This document shows, one piece after another, positions 34,357 through 43,587 of a stretch of DNA of 64,000 bases. Both the position numbers and the translations under genes were made by a program. Below the pieces are notes generated by a model. It did no database searches. It saw only the letters and a list, made by a program, of their open reading frames with translations, and was not told the origin of the DNA. The first letter of the stretch is position 1. Every line of letters starts with the position of its first letter. The stretch is from Halobacillus karajensis. Its GTDB lineage: Bacteria; Bacillota; Bacilli; Bacillales; Halobacillaceae. The stretch spans positions 23,372 through 87,371 of the forward strand of contig NZ_FNWW01000012.1 of the NCBI RefSeq assembly GCF_900108515.1, given 5' to 3'.

Positions 34357-35916
34357 TTATAACAAATATGGACCGAAGATTACGGTGATCAAGAGTACAT
34401 GGACCCCAATGAAATAGGTCAGTTGGACAGGGATTGACCAATCTTTTGTGGGGGATCCGATCTTCAACATGGCAAAAGAGATAAGGCCAAAGCTTAGTAA
34501 GTAAAGGATTGGACTGCCAGGAAAACTTAGGTATTCCGGCGCTCTGGAAAGAAGTGATTCTGAAAACAATAGATCTTTTGTCCATATGGCAGCGATTAGA
34601 TAAATGAAAATGCCTGTATAAAGTACCCAGGAACGATCTTGATCCATGGCCTCTACTCTCGTAAACATAATAATAATCATAAAAAGCAGCGGCCATAAAA
34701 ACCAAATGATTGAAATAAGCAGAGCAAATAAACCGGCTGACAGCATTCCAATGGTTTTTCCAGATGTGTGTAACAGCGCTTGCTTTGTAACTTGATCAGC
34801 TTTTGTTATTACCTCTGGCCGGCTGGAAGATACCAAAAGATTATGATTTTCTCCTCCATGATCCACCCAGATGATGGTATCTGGATTCACGCGTATAGGA
34901 AAATTGGAAAATGAGGGCGTATTGCTTAAACGCGTGACTTCTGTTTCGTTGTTATTCTTTATTTTAGCTTGATAAATATTGAATTGGGTATTTTCCCGAA
35001 ATCGTGTTTCGGTCCACCCAGTTGCTTTAAAAAGCAAAAGCGTACCATCTTCCGTATATTCCATACTTAAATCAGATACTTCTCTTAATTCTGTGCTGGA
35101 AAAAGGATCAGAAAAGCTTAATCTATTTAAGTTGGGATCTTCCTCAAATGGTCCTTCAGCGTAATAGTAATCATTTTCAACCTCTCCAGATTGGCTTTGT
35201 TTTTGTAATGTGGAAACTAGAATGTGATACATGTTATTTTTGACCGTGAATTGAATATCACGTACTTCTTCTGAACCTTTTACTGCAAAAGCATTTTCCC
35301 CAAGTTTTTGCAGGTTGTTTCCTTTTACTTGGTAATATGTCAGTTGGTTTCCTTCTATAGATACCATACGGATTAGTAAATAAACTCCATTTTCTGTTTC
35401 TATCATTTTAAGCTCTGCTTTTGGATTAGCTAAGGTTAAAAGTGCTTCGCCTTCTAGTTGATGGGTATCTAAACGGAATAGCTTATCCTCATTTCTGTAG
35501 AAAGCCTCAGACTTTAAAGGGAAAAATTTTTGAATCTCACTAATTTTTTTCCCTGACTCTTCATCGTATAGGTGGTAGTAATCTGTATAAACGACTCTGT
35601 CTTCTTCTATGTAAAATTGTGTGAATTTATCTACAGGAATATCGTGATTTTTTCGTTCCACCTTTTCAAAGTCCTCATTATAACTATTCTCTTGAATTCC
35701 ATTGGGGGTAAGGAAGGAAACAGTTGCATTTCCTTTCATCATTTTTGCATGAGGAGAGCGTAATATGGGCGTTGTTCCTATGTCCAGTGCACGACTCCAA
35801 TTGTCATCAGGTGGCTCTGTCACCTTCTGGTAGTTATGATTAAATAGCAGAAGGACTGCTATACAAATGATCAGGGATGGAAGCAGCCATACCATCTTTC
35901 CTCTCCATTTTTTCAT
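34357..35916 (-). CDS. Unrecognised membrane protein with large external domain, 519 residues
   Basis: An N-terminal membrane anchor (about 9-26) is followed by about 340 residues outside the membrane, made of repeating short beta stretches and EDG/ENG turns (ESGKKISEI, NEDKLFRLD, TENGVYLLIRM, YTEDGTLLLFKATGW). This suggests a beta-propeller-like fold. Five hydrophobic segments then run from about residue 395 to the end. I do not recognise the family. It sits between yutF and yutG, where B. subtilis has no counterpart as far as I recall. The start follows GGAAGGGGG. Confidence 0.75.
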   Translation of the reverse strand: MKKWRGKMVWLLPSLIICIAVLLLFNHNYQKVTEPPDDNWSRALDIGTTPILRSPHAKMMKGNATVSFLTPNGIQENSYNEDFEKVERKNHDIPVDKFTQFYIEEDRVVYTDYYHLYDEESGKKISEIQKFFPLKSEAFYRNEDKLFRLDTHQLEGEALLTLANPKAELKMIETENGVYLLIRMVSIEGNQLTYYQVKGNNLQKLGENAFAVKGSEEVRDIQFTVKNNMYHILVSTLQKQSQSGEVENDYYYAEGPFEEDPNLNRLSFSDPFSSTELREVSDLSMEYTEDGTLLLFKATGWTETRFRENTQFNIYQAKIKNNNETEVTRLSNTPSFSNFPIRVNPDTIIWVDHGGENHNLLVSSSRPEVITKADQVTKQALLHTSGKTIGMLSAGLFALLISIIWFLWPLLFMIIIMFTRVEAMDQDRSWVLYTGIFIYLIAAIWTKDLLFSESLLSRAPEYLSFPGSPILYLLSFGLISFAMLKIGSPTKDWSIPVQLTYFIGVHVLLITVIFGPYLL

Positions 35917-36085
35917 GCATTTCCCCCTTCCTTTTTTTATCTAATTTGCTTACGTGCGAGTAATTAAAAAAGTTTCAGAAAAATAAAAAGATTATTAGTC
36001 AAAGGGAGGAATGTGAATAATGGAAGGGGAGTTATGGGGTTCCTTCTTAATGTTGGCTGAATAGTCGGTCCTTCTTTTCAAAATA

Positions 36086-36139
36086 AAAAGTAGCTCAATG
36101 GTGAGGGACAATTTCTTTAACCCCCTGATTGAACTACTT
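36086..36139 (-). terminator. Terminator after yutG on the minus strand
   Basis: Read on the minus strand, AAGTAG-TCAAT ... ATTGA-CTACTT forms a long hairpin followed by TTTTATTTT. It ends 15 bases from the yutG stop. Confidence 0.65.
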
Positions 36140-36153
36140 GGGACTTTTAAACC

Positions 36154-36660
36154 TTAGTCTTCAGGATCTCCTGCAATACTGTGGGCGAGTCGGCTGGAAG
36201 CAGCAGCGGCAATGGCCCCGACAATATCATCAAGAAATGTATGACATTCCCCTGAAGATTTATCATTCAATTTTTGTAATATTCCTGGTTTTTGTTTATC
36301 AATATATCCGTAATTAGTGAAACCAATAGATCCGTATACGTTAACGATGGAAAAGGCGATAATTTCGTCTATTCCATAAAGGCTTTCATCCACTTCAATG
36401 GTGGACTGTAATGGTTCTTCAAGCATATTTTTTTCTGCCAGCCGATCCATCTGAATTCCAGTAATGATTGCATTTTGAACTTCTCGCTTTGTCAGTACTT
36501 TATTAACATTGAAGCGGCAATCATCCATAGACAAGTCTTCATGGTATTTGGACTGTAAGTAATAGACGAGATCTGCGATATCATCAATGGTGACCCCTCT
36601 ATCCACCAGCCATTCCCTTGCTGTTTTCTCAAGAGTGGATACTTTTCTGTCTTCTGCCAT
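36154..36660 (-). CDS. yutG: YutG, PgpA-type phosphatidylglycerophosphatase-like protein
   Basis: A 168-residue protein related to PgpA, lacking its membrane helices. The family core IDEIIAFSIVNVYGSIGFTN, KSSGECHTFLDDIVGAIAAA and the acidic metal-binding residues are visible. ATG 36660 follows GGGAGGT; the longer frame upstream has no such site. In B. subtilis YutG is a small cytosolic homologue of low-temperature requirement proteins and PgpA. The catalytic role is inferred. Confidence 0.82.
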   Translation of the reverse strand: MAEDRKVSTLEKTAREWLVDRGVTIDDIADLVYYLQSKYHEDLSMDDCRFNVNKVLTKREVQNAIITGIQMDRLAEKNMLEEPLQSTIEVDESLYGIDEIIAFSIVNVYGSIGFTNYGYIDKQKPGILQKLNDKSSGECHTFLDDIVGAIAAAASSRLAHSIAGDPED

Positions 36661-36845
36661 AGTGAAAACCTCCCTGCTCATCATGACTTGCACTGTACCA
36701 TACCCGCGTTTATTTTTACACAAACGATGGGAATTATGTATATTATATCAAAACTTTGTCAAGAAGGTGCAAAACGGAAATACTGAGCAGTGAGTAAATC
36801 GATGATGCTATGATAAAATGTAAGGAAACGAATGGAGGGATTCAA

Positions 36846-37811
36846 TTGTCAAAGCCGAAAGTTTATATTACCAGAAATCTTCCAGATGAAATCATTGAGC
36901 CGTATAAAGGTGATTTGGATATTGAAATGTGGCCCGAAAAAGAAGTCCCTGTAGACCGCCACATATTGCTTGAGCATGCCCGAACATCCGAGGGGCTCTT
37001 GACAATGCTAACGGATTCGGTAGATAAGGAACTTCTTCAGCAATCGGAGAACCTCTCCATTGTAGCGAATATGGCGGTTGGCTATGACAATGTGGATGTG
37101 GTGAGGGCACGGAAGAAAAATGTAGCTGTCTCCAACACTCCTGATGTGCTCACAGAAACAACCGCAGATCTTACATTTTGTTTGCTCATGGCTACGGCGA
37201 GAAGATTAGTGGAAGCGAACCAATACATAAAAGACAATCAGTGGAAGAACTGGTCGCCACTCATGTTGGCGGGAAGTGACATTCATGGGAAAACAATAGG
37301 TATTGTTGGGATGGGCAGGATTGGTGAAGCCGTAGCTAAAAGAGCGAAGGGGTTTGGTATGAAGGTGCTTTATCATAACCGCTCACGGAAAAAAGAGGTA
37401 GAAGAAAATCTTGGAGCCATCTATACAGCATTTGATTCTTTGCTGGAACAAGCGGACTATGTCGTTTGTTTAACCCCCTTAACTGATGAAACAAGACACA
37501 TGTTTGATGCTTCTGCATTTAAGAAGATGAAGACGGAGGCCTTTTTTATTAATGTATCACGAGGAGGGACCATGGACGAGCAAGCTTTGTATAGAGCAAT
37601 CACAGATAATGAAATAGCAGGGGCAGGCCTTGATGTTTTTGAAGAAGAACCGATTTTATCTAATCATCCATTACTTGCGCTACCAGAAGTTATTTGCCTT
37701 CCTCATATTGGATCGGCAACGAAAGAAACAAGGTATAAAATGATGACACTCAGTTTGGATAACCTTGTCCGCCATTTCCAAGGGAAACCGCTATTGACAC
37801 CAGTTACATAA
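36846..37811 (+). CDS. D-2-hydroxyacid dehydrogenase (glyoxylate/2-ketogluconate reductase type)
   Basis: A 321-residue NAD(P)-dependent enzyme. The dinucleotide-binding motif is GKTIGIVGMGRIGEAVA; the next charged residues NRSRKK suggest NADPH preference. The catalytic triad is Arg in NVSRGGTMDE, Glu in GLDVFEEEP and His in LPHIGSAT. It should interconvert glyoxylate, hydroxypyruvate or 2-ketogluconate with the D-hydroxyacid. TTG 36846 has GGAGGGA 6 bases upstream; the ATG at 36810 in the same frame lacks one. Some bacillar genomes place a homologue near yut genes. Confidence 0.88.
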   Translation: MSKPKVYITRNLPDEIIEPYKGDLDIEMWPEKEVPVDRHILLEHARTSEGLLTMLTDSVDKELLQQSENLSIVANMAVGYDNVDVVRARKKNVAVSNTPDVLTETTADLTFCLLMATARRLVEANQYIKDNQWKNWSPLMLAGSDIHGKTIGIVGMGRIGEAVAKRAKGFGMKVLYHNRSRKKEVEENLGAIYTAFDSLLEQADYVVCLTPLTDETRHMFDASAFKKMKTEAFFINVSRGGTMDEQALYRAITDNEIAGAGLDVFEEEPILSNHPLLALPEVICLPHIGSATKETRYKMMTLSLDNLVRHFQGKPLLTPVT

Positions 37812-37838
37812 AAAAGCCGCTCATAGGAGCGGCTTTTC
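37812..37838. terminator. Bidirectional terminator between the dehydrogenase and yutI
   Basis: AAAAGCCGCTC and GAGCGGCTTTT with a 4-base loop. Confidence 0.85.
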
Positions 37839-37850
37839 AACATGGTTGTA

Positions 37851-38072
37851 TTAAAAGACTTGTTCGACTTCGTAAATACCAGGTACTTCTTGTGCAAGTG
37901 CACGTTCGATACCTGCTTTTAATGTGATTGTGGAACTAGGGCAGTTTCCGCAAGCCCCCATTAGTCGCAGGCGAACGATCCCGTCTTCTACATCGACGAG
38001 TTCAACATCTCCACCGTCACGGAGTAAAAATGGGCGAAGTTTGTTCAGTACCTCTTGAACTTGTTCATGCAT
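37851..38072 (-). CDS. yutI: NifU C-terminal-like Fe-S carrier YutI (Nfu)
   Basis: A 73-residue Nfu domain with the cluster-binding CXXC in [20 protein letters not shown]. It binds a [4Fe-4S] cluster across a dimer and hands it to apo-proteins. ATG 38072 is chosen; a TTG two codons earlier is possible. It is divergent from yuzD, and yuzD, yuzB and yutM, all short cysteine-containing proteins, follow. Confidence 0.92.
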   Translation of the reverse strand: MHEQVQEVLNKLRPFLLRDGGDVELVDVEDGIVRLRLMGACGNCPSSTITLKAGIERALAQEVPGIYEVEQVF

Positions 38073-38238
38073 GTTCAATCTTCCCCTTTCTTAGTATTAT
38101 TATAAAACGAAATGCAAAAAAAATCTATGGTCGTCTTTGTCTCTGTATTAAGATATTGAGAACTATTATCATTTTATCTTTTATGACTTCTTTTGTAAAA
38201 TAGAAACCAATTGAAACCTTGAGGGGAGAAGGGTATCG

Positions 38239-38574
38239 ATGAAGGATAAAGGAATTCGTGTGGTTGTTTATGGAGCAGATGTGAAATGCGCCAGCTGTGT
38301 GAACGCACCTGGTTCAAGGGAGACTTATGAATGGCTGCAGGCAGCTATAGGAAGAAAGTTTAACGACTCGCATATTATCTATGCTTATTATGATATTCAT
38401 GAAGAGAAACAAGCTGACGCTGACCATTCTATAATTCAACAGATTCTGAATGGTGAGTTATTTTACCCACTAGTCATGATTGAAAATGAGGTGGTCACCG
38501 AGGGAGACCCCAGATTAAAAAAGGTTTATCAAGTATTGGAAAGACATGGGATAAAGCAGCTGGGAAATTTATAG
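38239..38574 (+). CDS. yuzD: YuzD (DUF1462), thioredoxin-like small protein
   Basis: A 111-residue protein with a thioredoxin-like start (GIRVVVYGADVKCASCVNAP, CXXC at about 15-18) and the family block SRETYEWLQAAIGRKF. Function is unknown. The CXXC and the position between yutI and yutM suggest a role in Fe-S or disulfide chemistry. Ribosome binding site GAGGGGAG. Confidence 0.85.
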   Translation: MKDKGIRVVVYGADVKCASCVNAPGSRETYEWLQAAIGRKFNDSHIIYAYYDIHEEKQADADHSIIQQILNGELFYPLVMIENEVVTEGDPRLKKVYQVLERHGIKQLGNL

Positions 38575-38640
38575 CAGATTCTGACGCGGGTATGATATGA
38601 TTAGGGAGAGTAGGGTTTCATCCAATAAGAGGTGAAACGG

Positions 38641-38871
38641 ATGAATCCATTAATTGAATTCTGTATTAACAATCTGATCAGTGGATCTCAGGAAGCCAAA
38701 GAAAGGCTTGAAAAGGATCCAGATCTTGATGTCGTCGAATATGGTTGCTTACGTAACTGCGGACTATGTTCACAGACTTTATATGCTGTTGTAGAGGGAA
38801 ATCGTGTTATGGCGGACACACCTGATGAATTAGTCGATAAAATATATGAACATTTGGACGAAACCCTATAA
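38641..38871 (+). CDS. yuzB: YuzB (UPF0349) small cysteine-rich protein
   Basis: A 76-residue protein starting MNPLIEFCINNLISG. A CX6-CX2-C pattern (YGCLRNCGLCSQ region) follows LDVVEY, and the C-terminus is DTPDELVDKIYEHL. This is the thioredoxin-fold DUF1450 family of bacilli, of unknown role. ATG 38641 follows AGAGGTG; the in-frame GTG at 38632 is part of that site. Confidence 0.85.
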   Translation: MNPLIEFCINNLISGSQEAKERLEKDPDLDVVEYGCLRNCGLCSQTLYAVVEGNRVMADTPDELVDKIYEHLDETL

Positions 38872-39002
38872 CAGGTGTAGCCGTGCAATGAAAAGGTATC
38901 CTGATAGGGATGCCTTTTGTATGACAAGGATGATCTGGATATTTGATAAAAAGACCGCCCCTTTAGTATACTGAAAATAAGAAGAGAAAGGAGAGGCTTG
39001 GT

Positions 39003-39359
39003 ATGATCCTGAACATCACAGAGGCCGCAAGTCATCAGATTAAAGAGATGATGAAAGAAGAAGGAGATGTACGTCTTCGCTTCGGTGTTAAAGGTGGAGG
39101 CTGTAGTGGATTGTCTTATGCCATGGGCTTCGAAGACGAGATTAATGAAGAGCTTGACTTATTAGAAGAATCCGGAGGAATTCCTATTGTTATCAATCGG
39201 CAGGATGCTGCTATTGTTGAGGGTACGACGATTGATTTTAAACAGAATATGATGGGGGGCGGGTTCACGATTGATAACCCGAATGCCATTGTATCCTGTG
39301 GTTGCGGTTCTTCCTTTAAGACGGCGACTAATGCGGGTACACCTGATCCGAACTGCTAA
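39003..39359 (+). CDS. yutM: A-type Fe-S carrier YutM (HesB/IscA/ErpA family)
   Basis: A 118-residue A-type carrier with all three conserved cysteines: GVKGGGCSGLSYAMGF and the C-terminal SCGCGSSF. It takes clusters from the SUF scaffold and delivers them to target proteins. The start follows GAAAGGAGAG. A short terminator follows (39369-39402). Confidence 0.93.
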   Translation: MILNITEAASHQIKEMMKEEGDVRLRFGVKGGGCSGLSYAMGFEDEINEELDLLEESGGIPIVINRQDAAIVEGTTIDFKQNMMGGGFTIDNPNAIVSCGCGSSFKTATNAGTPDPNC

Positions 39360-39368
39360 TATATAGGG

Positions 39369-39402
39369 AACCTTTCTGTTTCATACAGAAGGGTTTTTGT
39401 TT
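39369..39402 (+). terminator. Intrinsic terminator after yutM
   Basis: AACCTTTCTGT and ACAGAAGGGTT pair with one G-U over 5 bases, then TTTTGTTTT. Confidence 0.75.
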
Positions 39403-39565
39403 TATTCAGGCATGGTATTTTTACGACGAATGTAGATCCACTATTTAAAAAGACCGCCCCATTGGTCACAAAACATCTAAATGAAATAACTATTGCTCTA
39501 CACGGCATTCGGAGCGAATCGGAATGAATATCAATATAAGGATACGGCCATCTCCATCATAAATG

Positions 39566-39608
39566 AAAAGGAAGAAGTCCTTGGTGAAAAGCGGACTTCT
39601 TCCTTTTG
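39566..39608. terminator. Terminator at the 3' end of yumC
   Basis: A 15-bp perfect stem AAAAGGAAGAAGTCC / GGACTTCTTCCTTTT, 4 bases from the yumC stop on the minus strand. Confidence 0.88.
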
Positions 39609-39611
39609 GTT

Positions 39612-40598
39612 TTAGGAAAACATACTGGTTGAGTGTTTTGGTTGGACACGAGCTTTGGGATCCATGTAAGCTTTGGCGTTGTTGACGGCTGTTGGGCCTT
39701 CGCCAAAACCAGAAGCAATAAGCTTCACTTTACCTGGGTAGGTACATATGTCTCCAGCAGCGTAGATTCCTTTAATGTTGGTTTCCATTTTGGAATTTAC
39801 AACGATACTGTTTTTATCGATTTCTAATGCCCAATCCTTTATTGGGCCAAGGGAAGAAATGAAACCATAGTTTACAATCACATCATCCACATCAATGGTT
39901 TCTACTCGATCGCCTTTTACTTCAGTTAACTCCACTTGTTCGATACGATCCTCACCAATCATTCTTTCAGGTGTAAAAGGAGTCATTATCCTTACTTTGG
40001 AGTCGTTTAACTGTGACACACTATGTTCATGTGCTCTAAATTTATCTCTTCTATGGACGAGGGTCACTTGTTCAGCAATCGGTTCCAGCATGAGTGCCCA
40101 GTCGACAGCCGAATCACCACCACCGGCGATCATAACCTTTCTGTCACGGAACTGATCCATGTTGCTGACATGGTAGTGCAGATTCGTTTGTTCAAAACGT
40201 TCGGTATCTTCCATTTTCAGTTTTCGTGGCTGGAATGCACCATTTCCAGCGGTGATAACAATGGTTCTTGTATAATGAACAGCTTTATCTGTTGTAAGCT
40301 TAATAGTTTCATCATCCATGCGCTCAACAGAGACAACTTCTTGATTTAAGGAAACCGTTGGGTTAAAGGCCATGGCTTGTTCTTCCAAGTTATCTATCAA
40401 TTCTTGGGCACGCACTTTTGGAAAACCAGCGACATCAAAGATGTATTTTTCCGGATACAGGGCTGTTAGTTGGCCGCCAAGGTGTGGCAGGCTCTCTATT
40501 ATATTGACGCTTGCTTCACGCATCCCACCATAAAATGCTGTGAATAAACCGACAGGGCCTCCGCCGATCACCGTTATATCATATATTTTTTCACTCAT
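39612..40598 (-). CDS. yumC: Ferredoxin/flavodoxin-NADP+ reductase YumC (thioredoxin reductase type)
   Basis: A 328-residue flavoprotein with FAD motif [19 protein letters not shown]-like segment [13 protein letters not shown] motif [15 protein letters not shown] and the second FAD motif [18 protein letters not shown]. The redox-active CXXC of thioredoxin reductase is absent, as expected for YumC. It reduces ferredoxin or flavodoxin with NADPH, supplying electrons near the Fe-S genes. AGGAGGT precedes the start. Confidence 0.93.
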   Translation of the reverse strand: MSEKIYDITVIGGGPVGLFTAFYGGMREASVNIIESLPHLGGQLTALYPEKYIFDVAGFPKVRAQELIDNLEEQAMAFNPTVSLNQEVVSVERMDDETIKLTTDKAVHYTRTIVITAGNGAFQPRKLKMEDTERFEQTNLHYHVSNMDQFRDRKVMIAGGGDSAVDWALMLEPIAEQVTLVHRRDKFRAHEHSVSQLNDSKVRIMTPFTPERMIGEDRIEQVELTEVKGDRVETIDVDDVIVNYGFISSLGPIKDWALEIDKNSIVVNSKMETNIKGIYAAGDICTYPGKVKLIASGFGEGPTAVNNAKAYMDPKARVQPKHSTSMFS

Positions 40599-40785
40599 AA
40601 TTTACCTCCTGATGGAAATTTCACTAATGTACATTCTATCATAAAAATTTTTATGATGGGAACTATGGGTCGATGTAAGCCCTTACAAACAAAGAGTTGT
40701 TACACAATTTCGATAAATTGATTAAGGGTTGAAAATCAAGGATAAAAGGTCTAATATGAGATCAGATCTTATATTAAGAACATTT

Positions 40786-40801
40786 TGTGACAAAATTCAC
40801 C
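40786..40801. promoter_or_regulatory. Rex/Fnr-type site 1 upstream of yumB
   Basis: TGTGACAAAATTCACC fits TGTGA-N6-TCAC(A), the shared core of Rex (TTGTGA-N6-TCACAA) and Fnr boxes, with a T before it. Confidence 0.5.
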
Positions 40802-40835
40802 TGGAATAGATGCAGGTTTTTTTAATAGCTTCTTG

Positions 40836-40851
40836 TGTGAAAAGTGTCACA
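40836..40851. promoter_or_regulatory. Rex/Fnr-type site 2 upstream of yumB
   Basis: TGTGAAAAGTGTCACA is a perfect TGTGA-N6-TCACA dyad. It lies exactly 50 bp downstream of site 1 and 49 bp before the yumB start codon. Confidence 0.65.
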
Positions 40852-40899
40852 AGTGGAGAGTTAACGGATTTCATAAATAAAAGATGGAAGTGATTATTC

Positions 40900-42120
40900 A
40901 TGAGAAACCCTAACATTGTCATTCTTGGAGCTGGTTATGGCGGAATTATGACAGCAGTTAAATTACAAAAGAGCTTAGGTGCCAACGATGCAAATGTAAC
41001 CCTAGTGAACAAGCATAGTTATCACTATCAAACAACTTGGCTACATGAAAATGCAGCAGGTACCCTCCATCATGACCGTACCCGCATCCAAATTAAGGAT
41101 GTTATAAACACAGGCAAAATCAAGTTTGTTCAAGATACAGTGACAGAGATTAAACCAGAAGAAAAGAAAGTAACGCTTGAAAGCGGTGAGCTTGCATACG
41201 ATTATCTTGTCATTGGTCTTGGATTCGAGGCAGCCACGTTCGGCATCTCCGGATTGAAGGAAAATGCATTCACGATAGGAAGTATTAACAGTGCTCGCTT
41301 AATTCGTCAACACATTGAATATAACTTTGCAAAATACAACAATGAAGCAGTGAAAAAACAAGAACGCTTGAATATTGTTGTGGGTGGAGCGGGTTTCACT
41401 GGAATCGAGTTTGTTGGTGAGCTTGCGAATCGAATTCCAGAACTTTGCAAAGAGTATGATATACCACCTGAAGACGTACGTATTATTAACGTCGAAGCTG
41501 CTCCTACTGCGCTTCCAGGATTCGATCCGGAACTTGTTGAATATGCAATGAATTCTTTAGAAGCACGCGGGGTTGAATTCAAAATCGGTGCGATGATTAA
41601 AGAAGTTACAGAAAACAAGCTTGTCTTTGAAAAAGACGGACAACGGGAAGAAATTGAAACCAATACTGTCGTCTGGGCTGCCGGTGTTCGTGGTCATTCT
41701 CTTGTTGAGAAAGCAGGATTTGAAGCCAACCGTGGCCGTATTCCCGTTCAAGGTGATCTTCGTCCTGCTGGTTATGATGATGTGTTCATAGTGGGTGATT
41801 GTGCTTTGATTATAAACGAAGAGACAGGCCGCCCTTACCCGCCAACGGCTCAGATTGCTATCCAGCAAGCAGAACAGACGGCGGCGAATCTGACTGGCCT
41901 TATCAAAGGTGAGGACCATTTAGAACCATTTGAACCTGACTTGAAAGGTACAGTAGCATCCCTTGGTCATAACGATGCCATTGGGGTTGTATTCGGTGAT
42001 AAGAAGTTATTTGGTTGGTCAGCAACGGCGATGAAGAAAATCATCGATAATCGTTACCTACTTAAACTTGGAGGTCTTCCATTACTTCTTAAAAAAGGTA
42101 AGCTTAATTTCTTTTATTAA
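40900..42120 (+). CDS. yumB: Type II NADH dehydrogenase YumB
   Basis: A 406-residue peripheral-membrane flavoprotein. FAD motif [16 protein letters not shown], quinone/NADH region with second nucleotide motif [17 protein letters not shown], and FAD closing motif [12 protein letters not shown]. The C-terminal amphipathic helix ([20 protein letters not shown]) anchors it to the membrane. It passes electrons from NADH to menaquinone without pumping protons. Two TGTGA-N6-TCAC sites upstream suggest redox control by Rex or Fnr. Confidence 0.92.
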   Translation: MRNPNIVILGAGYGGIMTAVKLQKSLGANDANVTLVNKHSYHYQTTWLHENAAGTLHHDRTRIQIKDVINTGKIKFVQDTVTEIKPEEKKVTLESGELAYDYLVIGLGFEAATFGISGLKENAFTIGSINSARLIRQHIEYNFAKYNNEAVKKQERLNIVVGGAGFTGIEFVGELANRIPELCKEYDIPPEDVRIINVEAAPTALPGFDPELVEYAMNSLEARGVEFKIGAMIKEVTENKLVFEKDGQREEIETNTVVWAAGVRGHSLVEKAGFEANRGRIPVQGDLRPAGYDDVFIVGDCALIINEETGRPYPPTAQIAIQQAEQTAANLTGLIKGEDHLEPFEPDLKGTVASLGHNDAIGVVFGDKKLFGWSATAMKKIIDNRYLLKLGGLPLLLKKGKLNFFY

Positions 42121-42127
42121 ATAGATG

Positions 42128-42163
42128 AAAGCGAAGGCAGCGACAATCTGCTTTCGCTTTTTT
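42128..42163 (+). terminator. Intrinsic terminator after yumB
   Basis: AAAGCGAAGGCAG and CTGCTTTCGCTTT (one mismatch) over 7 bases, then T. Confidence 0.8.
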
Positions 42164-42184
42164 ATGTTGAAAAGGAGGTAAGTG

Positions 42185-42259
42185 TTGAAGTTCAAAGGCA
42201 TCTCCATTGGTAGTTTGGAGGACTACCTGGAATGTGAAGGGTTCCCTGATTCCGCTTAA
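42185..42259 (+). CDS. Candidate 24-residue small protein
   Basis: A TTG codon (alternatively GTG 42182) lies 6 bases after a perfect AAAGGAGGTA. The frame encodes LKFKGISIGSLEDYLECEGF plus PDSA, then TAA. The strong ribosome binding site directly after the yumB terminator is hard to explain otherwise, as yuiB starts 174 bases later with its own site. B. subtilis has yuiA near here, but this does not resemble what I recall of YuiA. It could be a small protein, a leader peptide or a remnant. Confidence 0.4.
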   Translation: MKFKGISIGSLEDYLECEGFPDSA

Positions 42260-42358
42260 TCAATGATCACTAGGACTCTTGCGCTTTTTTTGTAACCGTT
42301 ATAGAATGAGGTTTGGATTCGTTTGTGTTTTGTTGAACATACATAGGGGGAAACGTTA

Positions 42359-42676
42359 GTGAATATCGTGCAGTTCATTGTTTCAATGTTATTGTTTTTT
42401 GTTCTCTTTTTTGGAATTTCATTTTTATTAAATATGCTCCTGCGTTCATCATGGATTATGTCTTTTGTATACCCAATCATTGTTCTGTTTATCGTAGATA
42501 ATTTCACTTGGACCCATTACTTCTCAGAACCGGGTACTGCATTTCCGGCCGTTTTTGGGCGGTTGGCAAATTTGAAAGTAGTGGATATTGTGATCCTGGC
42601 CAGTGGGTTTGCTGGAACGATTGTGGCAGGGATAGTCATTAAGAAACTTCGCAAAAGTGGATATCAAATGTTTTGA
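42359..42676 (+). CDS. yuiB: YuiB-like small membrane protein
   Basis: A 105-residue protein starting at GTG. The N-terminal helix FIVSMLLFFVLFFGISFLLN matches YuiB and is followed by two more membrane segments. Function unknown. Gene order yumB-yuiB-yuiC is as in B. subtilis. Confidence 0.75.
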   Translation: MNIVQFIVSMLLFFVLFFGISFLLNMLLRSSWIMSFVYPIIVLFIVDNFTWTHYFSEPGTAFPAVFGRLANLKVVDIVILASGFAGTIVAGIVIKKLRKSGYQMF

Positions 42677-42680
42677 ACTC

Positions 42681-42720
42681 AAGCTGCCAAAGAGTTATAA
42701 CTCCTTGGCAGCTTTTTTTA
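42681..42720 (+). terminator. Intrinsic terminator after yuiB
   Basis: AAGCTGCCAAAGAG and CTCCTTGGCAGCTT (one mismatch), then TTTTT. Confidence 0.85.
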
Positions 42721-42861
42721 GAGGCGTCAAAGTTCTCAGGATGGTGAGCGATTGGTGTAAAAATCGACGGAAAAGCTAACTGGCTTAATCGGACTTTTTG
42801 GACAGGTATATTTGAATAAAACAGGATAGGCTTGGACATGATTACACCTAGAGGTGATATC

Positions 42862-43542
42862 ATGTCTAAACGCACGAAATCCGTCTTTTTCATTTTGTTG
42901 TTTCTTTTTGCTTTTTACAGTACTGTTTCTCATGTGACAAATCTATCTCTCTCAGATCTTGATGAATGGATGGCTGCTAAATTTAATAATAAAGAAACGC
43001 GTGATGTAGAAGCACTTATCTATAAAGAACAAGAGTTGTCTGAAAAAGGACTGAAAGCGAAAAACGCTCCACAGACTTATGTTTCCAGTGCGGTGGTTGA
43101 AGCTGTTCAGCTGCTTGAGGAATCTATTGACCTTAGTCAATATCCAAGTCGTGAGGTAGTGGCGACAGGTTATACAGCTGGTTATGAGTCGACTGGTAAA
43201 ACGCCGGAACATCCTGCGTACGGGGTCACGTTTTCTGGAGTGAATGTGAAACGAGACTTGTACTCAACCATTGCCGCTGATTTAGATCTGTTTCCTTTAG
43301 GAACGATTCTCTTTATTCCGGGCTATGGTTATGGAGTCGTGGCGGATATAGGGGGAGCGATCAAGGGAAATAAACTTGATCTTTACTTCCCGACGGTAAA
43401 TGACGTGTACCAACAATGGGGAAAACAAACGCTGGATGTTTATGTCGTTCAAGAAGGTACAGGTGAGATAACTGAAGAGGATTTGGAGAATTTAAATCAA
43501 GATGAATCTTTACAAGTGTTTCGCTCCCAAATACGCCAATAA
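42862..43542 (+). CDS. yuiC: YuiC, exported 3D-domain (MltA/Sps-like) protein
   Basis: A 226-residue protein with an N-terminal membrane segment (about 5-24) and a C-terminal 3D domain with the three aspartates in [17 protein letters not shown] and the TAGYESTG start. It resembles the stationary-phase survival (Sps) proteins related to resuscitation-promoting peptidoglycan hydrolases, so a lytic cell-wall role is likely. ATG 42862 follows GAGGTGAT; an in-frame ATG 30 bases upstream lacks a site. Confidence 0.85.
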   Translation: MSKRTKSVFFILLFLFAFYSTVSHVTNLSLSDLDEWMAAKFNNKETRDVEALIYKEQELSEKGLKAKNAPQTYVSSAVVEAVQLLEESIDLSQYPSREVVATGYTAGYESTGKTPEHPAYGVTFSGVNVKRDLYSTIAADLDLFPLGTILFIPGYGYGVVADIGGAIKGNKLDLYFPTVNDVYQQWGKQTLDVYVVQEGTGEITEEDLENLNQDESLQVFRSQIRQ

Positions 43543-43578
43543 AAAACTCTTCCGTAAAAGCAGGACGGAAGAGTTTTT
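43542..43578. terminator. Bidirectional terminator between yuiC and yuiD
   Basis: A 14-bp perfect stem AAAAACTCTTCCGT / ACGGAAGAGTTTTT. Confidence 0.88.
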
Positions 43579-43587
43579 GCTTTGCCT

